Origin: DASUSH01 sp050996575
GTDB taxonomy: Bacteria; Actinomycetota; Thermoleophilia; Solirubrobacterales; 70-9
DNA length: 15,825 nt
Direction: 5' to 3'
Assembly (NCBI GenBank): GCA_050996575.1
Contig: JBPCRS010000208.1
Span: 1 to 15,825, forward strand
The stretch's first letter is position 1. Every line of letters starts with the position of its first letter. Shown here in pieces: positions 6,919 to 12,976 of this stretch. Made by a program: the position numbers and the translations under genes. Below the pieces are notes generated by a model that ran no database searches, was not told the origin of the DNA, and was given only the letters and a program-made list of their open reading frames with translations.

Positions 6919-7800
6919 ATGCGCGTCGCGATCGCAACCTCGTCGGTGGTCCCGCCCGAGTTCGACGACGACGGGCTGATCGTCGAGGCGCTACGGGCTC
7001 GGGGTGCCGAGGCCGAGTTCGTCGACTGGGATCAGGCGGGGGCGGGCTGGGAGCGGTTCGACCTGGTCGTGATCCGTTCGACGTGGGATTACCCGCGGCG
7101 GCTCGACGAGTTCCTCGAGTGGGTGGGCTCGGTCGGCGAACGGCTTCGAAACGAGCCCGAGTTGATTCGGTGGAACTCCGACAAGCGCTACCTCGCCGAC
7201 CTCGTGGCGGCGGGGATCGCGATCGTGCCGACGCGATTCGTCGGTCCGCGCGACAACGTGCCTTCGCTTTTCGGGGAGGTCGTGGTCAAGCCGACCGTCT
7301 CGGCCGGCGGGCGCGACACGGGCCGGTTCGGGCCGACCCGTCACGGCGAGGCGACGGCGCTTGCCGAGCGGATCGCGGCCGAGGGTCGGACGGCGATGGT
7401 CCAGCCCTATCTGGACTCGGTCGACCGGCGCGGGGAGACGGCGCTGGTCCACGTCGCCGGCGAGTTCGTGCACGCACTTCGCAAGCGGGCGGTGCTTCGG
7501 CCCGACGAGGAGGCGCCGCTTCGCGACGATCCGCTCGCCTCGGCGGAGGCGATGTACGACCCCGACTTGGTCCGGGCGGCCGAGGCCGAGGACGATGAGA
7601 TCGCGTTCGCGGCCGAGGTGATCGCGTACTTGAGCGACCGCTTCTCCGGGCCGCCGCTCTACGCGCGCGTCGACGTCGCCCGAAACGAGGACGGCAACCC
7701 GGTCCTGATGGAGCTCGAGGCGATCGAACCCTGCCTGTATCTCCACGAGGCGCCGACGACTGCGAAGCGGTTGGCGGAGGCGATTCTGGCGGAGCTCTAG
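6919..7800 (+). CDS. ATP-grasp domain protein (RimK / glutathione synthase / DcsG-like)
   Basis: This 293-aa protein has ATP-grasp ligase features. The pre-domain holds FDLVVIRSTWDYPRRLDEFLEW, a motif I associate with the DcsG-like group (D-cycloserine pathway). The nucleotide-binding region includes GEVVVKPTVSAGGRDTGRF and a MVQPYL hinge, and the metal-binding end is NPVLMELEAIEPCLYL. The family joins a carboxylate to an amine or thiol through an acyl phosphate. ATG 6919 begins MRVAIATSSVVPPEFDDDG. A TTG at 6907 overlapping the regulator's stop is an alternative. It is probably co-transcribed with the Lrp-type gene, which links it to the divergent aldolase operon. Its stop shares CTAG (7797-7800) with the stop of the convergent gene. 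The substrate is unknown. Confidence 0.87.
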   Translation: MRVAIATSSVVPPEFDDDGLIVEALRARGAEAEFVDWDQAGAGWERFDLVVIRSTWDYPRRLDEFLEWVGSVGERLRNEPELIRWNSDKRYLADLVAAGIAIVPTRFVGPRDNVPSLFGEVVVKPTVSAGGRDTGRFGPTRHGEATALAERIAAEGRTAMVQPYLDSVDRRGETALVHVAGEFVHALRKRAVLRPDEEAPLRDDPLASAEAMYDPDLVRAAEAEDDEIAFAAEVIAYLSDRFSGPPLYARVDVARNEDGNPVLMELEAIEPCLYLHEAPTTAKRLAEAILAEL

Positions 7801-8612
7801 GGAGTTCGGACGGCTGGCGCGCAGGCCGCGTCTGTGTAGAGATCCACCCGCTCGAGTACCACCCGGCCGAACCCGTGACTCCGGGCGCGGAGCCGGTCAC
7901 CGACGTCGAGCCCCGCCTCGACCACGGCTTGCGAGGGAAGCGTCACTTTGCGCTTCTCGTTGATAGTCGTCTGGCCGCTACGGCCGCGCTTGCGCTCGTA
8001 CTTCGTGCGCTTGAAGCCGGAAGTTTGTCGAGGTAGTGGGGGAGGCAGGAGTCGAACCTGCGAAGGCTGAGCCGGACCGTTTACAGCGGCCATCCTTTGA
8101 CCTCTTGGATACTCCCCCAGGGCCGGAGCAGAGTCTAGAGGCCGATTCTCGCCGTAGACCAAGTGATCGATCGCAGGTGCGGGATCGATTTCGTACTCGG
8201 AGTACTTGGCTCCGCCAAGTCGAATCGAAGTGCGCGCTTCGAGGCAATCCGACGGGATCACCCATCGTCGACCGTCTCCGGTTAGAACGAAGAGGAAGTC
8301 CACACGCGTGGGATCGATCTCCTTCGTGGTGCCGGTCCAGCTCTGGTTACCGCCACAGGTTGTCAATGAAACCGGGCGCCGTACGTGCCCGTCCTCCGTC
8401 CTGATGAACTGGGTTGAGGTCTTGACCTGCACCCGAAGAAGTCGCCCCTCGAGCTCGACCACCAAGTCGTAGTCGCGACTGTGACCGAATGGCAGGAGCA
8501 CAGTTGCGTCGAGCCGAGCGAACCACTCGATCGCAGACGCCTCGCCGAGGTCGCCCTGTTGCCGGCGATTGATCCGGCGTTTCGATTCATGCCGGCCGTT
8601 GGGTCGATCCAT
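7797..8612 (-). CDS. PD-(D/E)XK endonuclease ORF (I-Ssp6803I type) running through tRNA-Tyr into an AbrB-like domain
   Basis: This is a single uninterrupted frame of 271 codons. Residues 1 to about 140 resemble the group I intron-associated PD-(D/E)XK endonuclease family: RRQQGDLGEASAIEW with E24, then SRDYDLVVELEGRLLRVQVKT with the D47/D49 pair and Q62-x-K64, the Gln variant of the catalytic motif. Residues 165-192 are encoded by an intact tRNA-Tyr gene on the same strand. Residues 212-257 look like an AbrB/MazE domain. The start at ATG 8612 lies 7 bases after TAGGGT. Between the tRNA and the AbrB-like part there is no ATG, GTG or TTG, and the last in-frame ATG is inside the tRNA (8093). Either the frame is a real fusion, or the endonuclease lost its stop and the AbrB part is a remnant. 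tRNA processing would cut the message. Confidence 0.65.
   Translation of the reverse strand: MDRPNGRHESKRRINRRQQGDLGEASAIEWFARLDATVLLPFGHSRDYDLVVELEGRLLRVQVKTSTQFIRTEDGHVRRPVSLTTCGGNQSWTGTTKEIDPTRVDFLFVLTGDGRRWVIPSDCLEARTSIRLGGAKYSEYEIDPAPAIDHLVYGENRPLDSAPALGEYPRGQRMAAVNGPAQPSQVRLLPPPLPRQTSGFKRTKYERKRGRSGQTTINEKRKVTLPSQAVVEAGLDVGDRLRARSHGFGRVVLERVDLYTDAACAPAVRTP
7842..7979 (-). other. AbrB/MazE/SpoVT-like DNA-binding domain region
   Basis: Residues 212-257 of the composite frame read TTINEKRKVTLPSQAVVEAGLDVGDRLRA and then GRVVLERVD. This is the swapped-hairpin AbrB pattern (T-x-N-x-K-x-x-V-T-L-P, then AGL-x-x-GDRL). Such domains are usually small antitoxins or regulators with their own start codon. 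None is available downstream of the tRNA, so expression depends on the frame passing through the tRNA or on a start inside it. Confidence 0.55.
8037..8118 (-). tRNA. tRNA-Tyr (anticodon GUA)
   Basis: The minus strand gives a complete class II tRNA. The acceptor stem GGGGGAG/CTCCCCC has seven pairs. The anticodon stem GGCCG/CGGTC has one G-T pair, and its loop CTGTAAA gives anticodon GTA. A long variable arm follows (about 13 bases, CGGCTCAGCCTTC), then T stem GCAGG/CCTGC with loop TTCGACT. The discriminator is A (8037), and CCA is not encoded. The long variable arm is as expected for bacterial tRNA-Tyr. There is no intron. The gene lies inside the open frame of the endonuclease ORF, same strand. 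Confidence 0.97.
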
Positions 8613-8625
8613 ACGATCGACCCTA
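8613..8625 (-). promoter_or_regulatory. Putative leaderless -10 of the endonuclease / tRNA-Tyr unit
   Basis: TAGGGT (8625 down to 8620) lies 7 bases before the ATG at 8612. AGGG within it could instead serve as a Shine-Dalgarno sequence at a spacing of about 8. The -35 is not clear. Confidence 0.35.
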
Positions 8626-8712
8626 CGCCGGTCGAGATCACGAATGGGACGCGAAATGAGACGAAACCGTGTCAGCTTTGTGCCGACGGGAGCGCAATTT
8701 CTCCCTGCGATT

Positions 8713-8726
8713 TAGTGTGTTAGCTT
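8713..8726 (+). promoter_or_regulatory. Putative leaderless -10 of the vapBC operon
   Basis: TAGTGT (8713-8718) lies 8 bases before the GTG at 8727, with no Shine-Dalgarno sequence. VapBC complexes usually bind such promoters to repress themselves. I did not find a clear palindrome. Confidence 0.35.
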
Positions 8727-8972
8727 GTGGCCATACGTCTACACATTACATTGAGCGACGAGCTAGTAAGCCAGCTCGACCGCCGTGTCGGTCCGCGCCA
8801 GCGCAGCGGCTACATCGCCGCCGCGGTGAGCGCCGCCCTCGACGACGAATCGCGCTGGGAGATGGTCGAGGCCGCGCTCGGCACGATCGACGACCACGGC
8901 CACGAGTGGGACGACGACCCCGCGGCTTGGGTCGCCGCCCAGCGCGCGGCAGACCCGGGGCGGGTGGGGTGA
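8727..8972 (+). CDS. vapB: VapB-type ribbon-helix-helix antitoxin
   Basis: The 81-aa protein begins MAIRLHITLSDELVSQLDRR, a beta strand followed by the first helix of a ribbon-helix-helix (CopG/VapB) DNA-binding domain, continued by QRSGYIAAAVSAALDDES. The acidic, Trp-containing C-terminus (HEWDDDPAAWVAAQR) is the usual toxin-wrapping tail. It would neutralise the downstream PIN toxin and repress the operon. The start is a GTG. The stop overlaps the next gene's start as GTGA, so the two are translationally coupled. The assignment rests on the fold pattern plus the neighbour and is firm as a type II antitoxin. Confidence 0.85.
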   Translation: MAIRLHITLSDELVSQLDRRVGPRQRSGYIAAAVSAALDDESRWEMVEAALGTIDDHGHEWDDDPAAWVAAQRAADPGRVG

Positions 8973-9373
8973 GCGGCGCCGTGGCAGGCGTCCTTCTCGA
9001 CACGACCGTTCTCATCGACCTGCTGCGGGGCCGCGAGCGAACCGCCGAGGGGCTGCGCGAGCTCCACGGCGCCGGCGACCGGCCGCACATCTGCGCGATC
9101 AACGTCGAGGAAGTAGCTCGCGGACTGCGAAGCCGCGAACGAGCCGGCGCGATCGAACTATTTGCGGGCCTGCGGCTCGCCCCGCTCGGACGGGCCGAAG
9201 GATGGAAGGCGGGCGAGTGGCGTCAGGACTATGCCGCGCGAGGGCAAACGTTGTCGCAGGCCGACTGCCTGATCGCCGCTGCCGCCTTTTCACTCGGCGG
9301 CAGGCTCGCCACCGGCAATCCCGCGCACTTCCCGATGACAGAGCTAACTATCGAGCACTGGCCGCCGGGGTAG
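8969..9373 (+). CDS. vapC: VapC-type PIN-domain toxin ribonuclease
   Basis: This 134-aa PIN domain protein carries the expected metal-binding acidic residues: D11 in LLDTTVLID, E47/E48 in INVEEVARG, and D99 in SQADCLIAAAA, followed by N117 in ATGNPAHF. VapC proteins cut RNA, usually tRNA or rRNA, when released from their antitoxin. I chose GTG 8969 because it overlaps the antitoxin stop. A GTG at 8981 is possible. The open frame extends upstream to 8669 but that part lacks homology. A VapC gene close to a tRNA gene is worth noting but says nothing about its target. It converges with rpoD with 37 bases between. Confidence 0.88.
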   Translation: MSGAVAGVLLDTTVLIDLLRGRERTAEGLRELHGAGDRPHICAINVEEVARGLRSRERAGAIELFAGLRLAPLGRAEGWKAGEWRQDYAARGQTLSQADCLIAAAAFSLGGRLATGNPAHFPMTELTIEHWPPG

Positions 9374-9410
9374 GAACTCCGACCGGTGCGCCGCGTGTTC
9401 GCTAGGCCCG

Positions 9411-10571
9411 CTAGGCCAGCTCGCGCAACCGCTGCGCTTCGGGCAGCTGCTTCAGCTTCTTCAGCGTGTTGTTTTCGATCTGGCGGACGCGCTCGCGGGT
9501 GACGCCGAAGGCGCGGCCGACCTCCTCGAGCGTCAGCGGCTCGTGACCGCGCAGCCCGTAGCGCAGCTCGATCACCTGGCGCTCACGCTCGGGCAGTGAG
9601 TCGAGCGCCCTCTGGATGTCCTCGCGCTGGAGGTTCTCGGTCGCCGCCTCGAACGGCTCCTCGACCGAGTCGTCGGCGACGAAGTCACCGAGCTCGGACT
9701 CCTCCTCGTCGCCGATCGGCTTCTCCAGCGAGAACGGCATCTGCGCTACACGGAGGATGTCGCGGACGTCGCGGACCGTGCACTTGAGCTCGGCGGCGAT
9801 CTCGTGCGGCTCGGGCTCGCGGCCGAGCCGCTGGACGAGCTGGCGCTCGACGTGGGATACGCGGTTCAGCTTCTCGACCATGTGGACCGGGATCCGGATC
9901 GTCCGCGCCTTGTCGGCGATCGCCCGCGTCACCGCCTGGCGGATCCACCAGGTGGCGTACGTCGAGAACTTGTAGCCGCGGCGGAAATCGAACTTCTCGA
10001 CCGCGCGAATCAGGCCGAGCGAGCCCTCCTGGATCAGATCGAGGAAGCTGAGCCCGCGGCCGAGGTAACCCTTCGCGATCGAGACGACCAGGCGCAGATT
10101 CGCCTCGACCATGTGCCGCTTCGCTGCCATGTCGCCGCGCTCGATCCGCTTCGCCAGCGAGATCTCCTCGGCGGCGGTGAGCAGGTCGACCCGGCCGATC
10201 GAGCGCAGATAAAGACGGAGCGAGTCGAGGCTGGGCTCGACGGTCAGGTCGAGCTCGGGCTTCTTCGGCGCCTCGCCGTTCTGCGCCTTTTGCTCCTTGT
10301 AGGCGGTTACCCCGTCCTCGCCGATCACGTCGACTCCGTTTTCGATCAGGTAGGAGTGCAGGCGCTCGACTTGCTCCTTGGTCACGTCGACCTCCTCGAG
10401 CGTCGAGGCAATCTGCTGAAAGGTCAGGAATCCTCGGTCCTGACCTTGGGCTATGAGGTTGCGGATCTCGTCGAGATCTACGAACGGTGTGCCGCCGTCG
10501 AGGGCGTTCGCCTCCGCCGGCCTGGCGCCGTTCGCGGCCTCCGCGAGTCCTACCTCCCCCTTCTCTGCCAA
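9411..10571 (-). CDS. rpoD: Primary RNA polymerase sigma factor RpoD (SigA, sigma-70)
   Basis: This 386-aa housekeeping sigma factor directs RNA polymerase to -10/-35 promoters. Residues about 31-85 are region 1.1 (LDEIRNLIAQGQDRGFLTFQ). Region 1.2 follows (SLRLYLRSIGRVDLLTAAEE). Region 2 includes the core-binding and -10 recognition segment FSTYATWWIRQAVTRAIADK. Region 3 contains IPVHMVEKLNRV. Region 4 ends with the -35 helix-turn-helix TLEEVGRAFGVTRERVRQIE. The start is a TTG (10571) preceded by AGGAG very close by. Unlike most neighbours, this gene has a leader of about 30 bases after a TATACT -10. It is divergent from folE2/mptA over 106 bases containing a 9-bp inverted repeat. Confidence 0.97.
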   Translation of the reverse strand: MAEKGEVGLAEAANGARPAEANALDGGTPFVDLDEIRNLIAQGQDRGFLTFQQIASTLEEVDVTKEQVERLHSYLIENGVDVIGEDGVTAYKEQKAQNGEAPKKPELDLTVEPSLDSLRLYLRSIGRVDLLTAAEEISLAKRIERGDMAAKRHMVEANLRLVVSIAKGYLGRGLSFLDLIQEGSLGLIRAVEKFDFRRGYKFSTYATWWIRQAVTRAIADKARTIRIPVHMVEKLNRVSHVERQLVQRLGREPEPHEIAAELKCTVRDVRDILRVAQMPFSLEKPIGDEEESELGDFVADDSVEEPFEAATENLQREDIQRALDSLPERERQVIELRYGLRGHEPLTLEEVGRAFGVTRERVRQIENNTLKKLKQLPEAQRLRELA

Positions 10572-10607
10572 GTCTCCTCTCCCTGCAGCTGGTTGGAAGC
10601 GGGGCGA

Positions 10608-10613
10608 AGTATA
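10608..10613 (-). promoter_or_regulatory. -10 hexamer of rpoD
   Basis: TATACT (10613 down to 10608) is five of six to consensus and predicts a start near 10601, leaving a leader of about 30 bases with AGGAG (10578 down to 10574) before the TTG. The expected -35 position is poor and lies inside the left arm of the inverted repeat at 10625-10652, so an activator or repressor may act there. Confidence 0.5.
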
Positions 10614-10624
10614 CGGATGGGTCG

Positions 10625-10652
10625 GTCGCCTGACGCAGTGCCCTCAGGCGAC
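10625..10652. promoter_or_regulatory. 9-bp inverted repeat between rpoD and folE2/mptA (candidate operator)
   Basis: GTCGCCTGA (10625-10633) and TCAGGCGAC (10644-10652) are exact inverted repeats with a 10-base spacer, so the centres sit about two helical turns apart, as for a dimeric regulator. The site covers the -35 region of rpoD and lies 14 bases upstream of the folE2 -10. No regulator is identifiable in this window. Confidence 0.5.
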
Positions 10653-10665
10653 GTGCAACACCACG

Positions 10666-10677
10666 TACCCTTGACCA
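10666..10677 (+). promoter_or_regulatory. Putative leaderless -10 of folE2/mptA
   Basis: TACCCT (10666-10671) lies 6 bases before ATG 10678. There is no Shine-Dalgarno sequence. Confidence 0.4.
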
Positions 10678-11679
10678 ATGAAGTCGGAGTCGACAACCGT
10701 CCTCTCCCCCGCGCTGAGCGACACGCAGGCCGACCGGCCACGGACCGAAGTCAGCCTGACGCGGGTCGGAGTTACCGGGGTCGAGAAGGTGTTGCACGTC
10801 GCCGGTCCCGACACCCGGCCGCAACTCTTCTATGCCGAGCTCGAGTGCTTCGTCGACCTCGAGCCGAAACAGAAGGGCGTCCACATGTCGCGCTTCGAGG
10901 AGGTCGTCAACGAGGCGATCGACGAGGTCGTGCTCGGCGAGGCGCTGAAGGCCGAGCTGCTCGCCGCCCACATCGCCGAGCGGGTACGCGAGCGCCAGAC
11001 CGGCATGCGCGCCGAGGTGACGATCGCCGCCCGCTACCCGGAGACGGTGAAGACGCCAGCATCGGGGCGCGAGACGCAGGAGATCTACACCCTGTTCGGC
11101 ACCGCGGTCGCCTCTGAACGCGGCACCCGCACCCTGACCGGAGTCCAAGCTCATGGGATGACCGCCTGCCCATGCGCGCAGGGGCTCGTCGCCGACCGCG
11201 CCCGGGCACGGCTCTCAGAACGCGGATACGAGGCCGAGGAGATCGACGCGATCTTCGAGGACGTGCCCGTTGCCACCCACAACCAACGCGGGATCGGCAC
11301 GCTGCACATCGGCCGGCCCGAGGGCTCGCCGGTCGAGCTTGACGCGCGCGACCTGCTGCGGATCGTCGAGCGGTCGATGAGCTCGGAGATCTATGAGCTG
11401 ATGAAGCGCTCCGACGAGGTATCGGTAGTCGAGCGCGCCCATCGGCGGCCGCGCTTCGTCGAGGACTGCGTCCGCGAGATGGTCGCTGCCGTCTGCGAGC
11501 GCTATCCCGAGCTCGCCGACAACGCCTTTCTGCACGCACGCCAGGAGAACCTCGAGACGATCCACCGCCACAACGTGGTCGCGGAACGCAGCGGCACGCT
11601 CGCTGAGATCCGCGCCGAGCTGGCGAGCGGCGACCACGGGCCGCGCCACACGCCTAGGCGCGAGTGGCTTGAGTTGTAG
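10678..11679 (+). CDS. folE2: GTP cyclohydrolase FolE2/MptA family (type IB)
   Basis: It opens the guanine ring of GTP to give a dihydroneopterin phosphate, the entry step to folate or other pterins. It is a cytosolic metalloenzyme of the tunnelling fold. The 333 aa show KGVHMSR (66-72), the MTACPCAQ segment with C164 and C166, and THNQRG (200-205), all hallmarks of COG1469. The MTACPC and THNQRG forms look closer to archaeal MptA than to the shorter bacterial FolE2. MptA makes a 2',3'-cyclic phosphate product, FolE2 the triphosphate, and I cannot tell which applies. It is monocistronic and appears leaderless. Its last 26 bases overlap the 3' end of convergent pgsA. No zinc-responsive site was recognised. 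Confidence 0.93.
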   Translation: MKSESTTVLSPALSDTQADRPRTEVSLTRVGVTGVEKVLHVAGPDTRPQLFYAELECFVDLEPKQKGVHMSRFEEVVNEAIDEVVLGEALKAELLAAHIAERVRERQTGMRAEVTIAARYPETVKTPASGRETQEIYTLFGTAVASERGTRTLTGVQAHGMTACPCAQGLVADRARARLSERGYEAEEIDAIFEDVPVATHNQRGIGTLHIGRPEGSPVELDARDLLRIVERSMSSEIYELMKRSDEVSVVERAHRRPRFVEDCVREMVAAVCERYPELADNAFLHARQENLETIHRHNVVAERSGTLAEIRAELASGDHGPRHTPRREWLEL

Positions 11680-12202
11680 CCAGGCTCTTCCGCATCCCGA
11701 AGAAGTAGTCGGCACCGGAGATCACGGTGACGGCGACGGCGACATAGAGCAGGACGTCGGCCCACGCCGGGACCGGGTCGAGCAGGATCAGGGCGAAGAT
11801 CGCTATCACCTGCAGCAGCGTCTTCAGCTTGCCGATCCAGCTCGCCGAGATGACGACGCCGCGCTCGACCGCGACCGCCCGCAGGCCGGTCACGGCGAGC
11901 TCTCGGGCGATGATCACCATTGCGACCCACCCAGCAAGGCGATTGAGCGAGACGAGCGAGACGAGCGCGGCGACGATCAGCAGCTTGTCGGCGAGCGGAT
12001 CCATCAGCTTGCCGAACGTCGTCACCTCCTGGCGCCGCCGCGCGATGTAGCCGTCGAGGCCGTCGGTCAGCGCGGCGAGGGCGAAAACGATCGCGGCGAA
12101 GGTGTCGCCGTTGGGCGTCTCGTCGAGCAGGGCGACGACCAACACGGGCACCGCGAGGATCCGCAGCACGGTGAGCCCGTTCGGCACGTTGAGAGGGAAC
12201 AC
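11654..12202 (-). CDS. pgsA: CDP-diacylglycerol-glycerol-3-phosphate 3-phosphatidyltransferase (PgsA)
   Basis: This membrane enzyme makes phosphatidylglycerol phosphate, the committed step to phosphatidylglycerol and cardiolipin. The CDP-alcohol phosphotransferase signature is complete: TDGLDGYIAR, eight residues, then GKLMDPLAD, with D47, D50, D68 and D72 as the metal and catalytic aspartates. Several transmembrane helices follow (WVAMVIIARELAVTGLRAVAVERG, then ALILLDPVPAWADVLLYVAVAVTV). I chose GTG 12202 (182 aa) since MFPLNVPNGLTVLR matches the family N-terminus and CATACT lies 8 bases upstream. A longer start at 12286 would run through a palindromic repeat and overlap the glycosylase gene. 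Other CDP-alcohol transferases are possible, but PgsA is the best fit. Confidence 0.92.
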   Translation of the reverse strand: MFPLNVPNGLTVLRILAVPVLVVALLDETPNGDTFAAIVFALAALTDGLDGYIARRRQEVTTFGKLMDPLADKLLIVAALVSLVSLNRLAGWVAMVIIARELAVTGLRAVAVERGVVISASWIGKLKTLLQVIAIFALILLDPVPAWADVLLYVAVAVTVISGADYFFGMRKSLATTQATRA

Positions 12203-12216
12203 GCGCCCGAAGTATG
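12203..12216 (-). promoter_or_regulatory. Putative leaderless -10 of pgsA
   Basis: CATACT (12216 down to 12211) is four of six to TATAAT and lies 8 bases before GTG 12202. It sits between the repeat at the glycosylase stop and the pgsA start, so pgsA may have its own promoter. Confidence 0.4.
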
Positions 12217-12232
12217 CCCCGAGCCGGCGAAC

Positions 12233-12256
12233 GGGAACAGACTTAAGTCTGTCCCC
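12233..12256. repeat. ACAGACTT/AAGTCTGT palindrome on the glycosylase stop codon
   Basis: ACAGACTTAAGTCTGT (12237-12252) is a perfect 16-base palindrome. Flanking GGGA and TCCCC extend it to about 24 bases with one unpaired A. The TAA stop of the uracil-DNA glycosylase gene (12245 down to 12243) lies at its centre. It resembles the palindromes at 3491 and 5897 in having GGG/CCC ends and a CAGAC/GTCTG-type core. Confidence 0.7.
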
Positions 12257-12974
12257 GCGCTCCCGCCCCGCCGCCGCCGTCGCCACCCGATGACAGTGCG
12301 CGGGCTCGGGTGAAGACGGCGTCGGTCATCGGTTCGGTGAGCTTGCCGGTGAAGGTGTTCTGCTGCGAGGGGTGGAAGCAGCCGAGCAGGGTGTAGGGAC
12401 CGATGCCGGCCTCGGCGCCGTGGCCGAAGCGGGGCTTCGGGCGGGGGCGCTCGATGCCGAGGCCGGCGAGCGCGTGCAGGGCACCGTCCCAGCCGTAGGA
12501 GCCGAGGGCGAGAAGAACACGGGCCCGCTCGAGCAGCCTCAGTTCGCGGACCAGATACGGCAGGCAGTTGTCGCGCTCGGTCGGCGTCGGCTTGTTCGCC
12601 GGCGGCGCGCAGCGGTTGACCGCTGTCACCCAGGCATCGCTCAGGCGCAGGCCGTCGTCGGCGGAGACCGAGACCGGCTGGTTGGCGAGCCCACAGCGGT
12701 ACATCGAGCCGAACAGCCACTCGCCCGAGCGATCGCCGGTGAAGACGCGGCCGGTGCGGTTGGCGCCGTGCGCCGCCGGCGCCAACCCGACGACGACGAT
12801 CGCCGCCCGCGGATCGCCGAAGCCCGAGATCGGGCGGCGCCAGTAGCGCTCGCCGCGGAAGCGCTTCGGCGGGTCGTCGGCGACGGCGTTTCGCCACTCG
12901 ACCAAGCGCGGGCAACGGGTGCAGGAGTGGATCTCTTCCGCGAGGCCGCCGAGCCTCTCAGCCGCAGCGGTCAA
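12243..12974 (-). CDS. Uracil-DNA glycosylase, family 5 (UDGb)
   Basis: It removes uracil and other deaminated bases from DNA to start base excision repair. Motif A is GLAPAAHGANRTGRVFTGD (starting at 63), and motif B is HPSQQNTFTGK (H201), both diagnostic of family 5. C18 and C21 (CTRC) with C122 and C137 are placed to hold a 4Fe-4S cluster. The start is probably TTG 12974 (243 aa), three bases after the preceding stop. A TTG at 13079 would add an unrelated Arg-rich extension. The C-terminal Gly/Ala-rich tail (SSGGDGGGGAGARGQT) ends inside a palindromic repeat that supplies the stop codon, suggesting that a repeat insertion changed the original end. pgsA lies downstream on the same strand. 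Confidence 0.9.
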   Translation of the reverse strand: MTAAAERLGGLAEEIHSCTRCPRLVEWRNAVADDPPKRFRGERYWRRPISGFGDPRAAIVVVGLAPAAHGANRTGRVFTGDRSGEWLFGSMYRCGLANQPVSVSADDGLRLSDAWVTAVNRCAPPANKPTPTERDNCLPYLVRELRLLERARVLLALGSYGWDGALHALAGLGIERPRPKPRFGHGAEAGIGPYTLLGCFHPSQQNTFTGKLTEPMTDAVFTRARALSSGGDGGGGAGARGQT

Positions 12975-12976
12975 GC

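Noticed and set aside
8037..8118. Group I intron in tRNA-Tyr
   Set aside because: I looked for one because an intron-type endonuclease lies next door. The tRNA folds completely without any insertion.
8669..8968. N-terminal extension of the PIN toxin frame
   Set aside because: It overlaps the whole antitoxin gene in another frame and is Arg-rich without homology. The GTGA overlap at 8969 is the natural start.
9374..9410. Terminator between vapC and rpoD
   Set aside because: The 37 bases contain a GCTAGGCC direct repeat but no stable hairpin followed by a T-run.
9804..11117. 437-codon plus-strand frame opposite rpoD and into folE2
   Set aside because: It is antisense to clear sigma-70 sequence and then out of frame with folE2. 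It has no recognisable domain. Long shadow frames are expected at this GC content.
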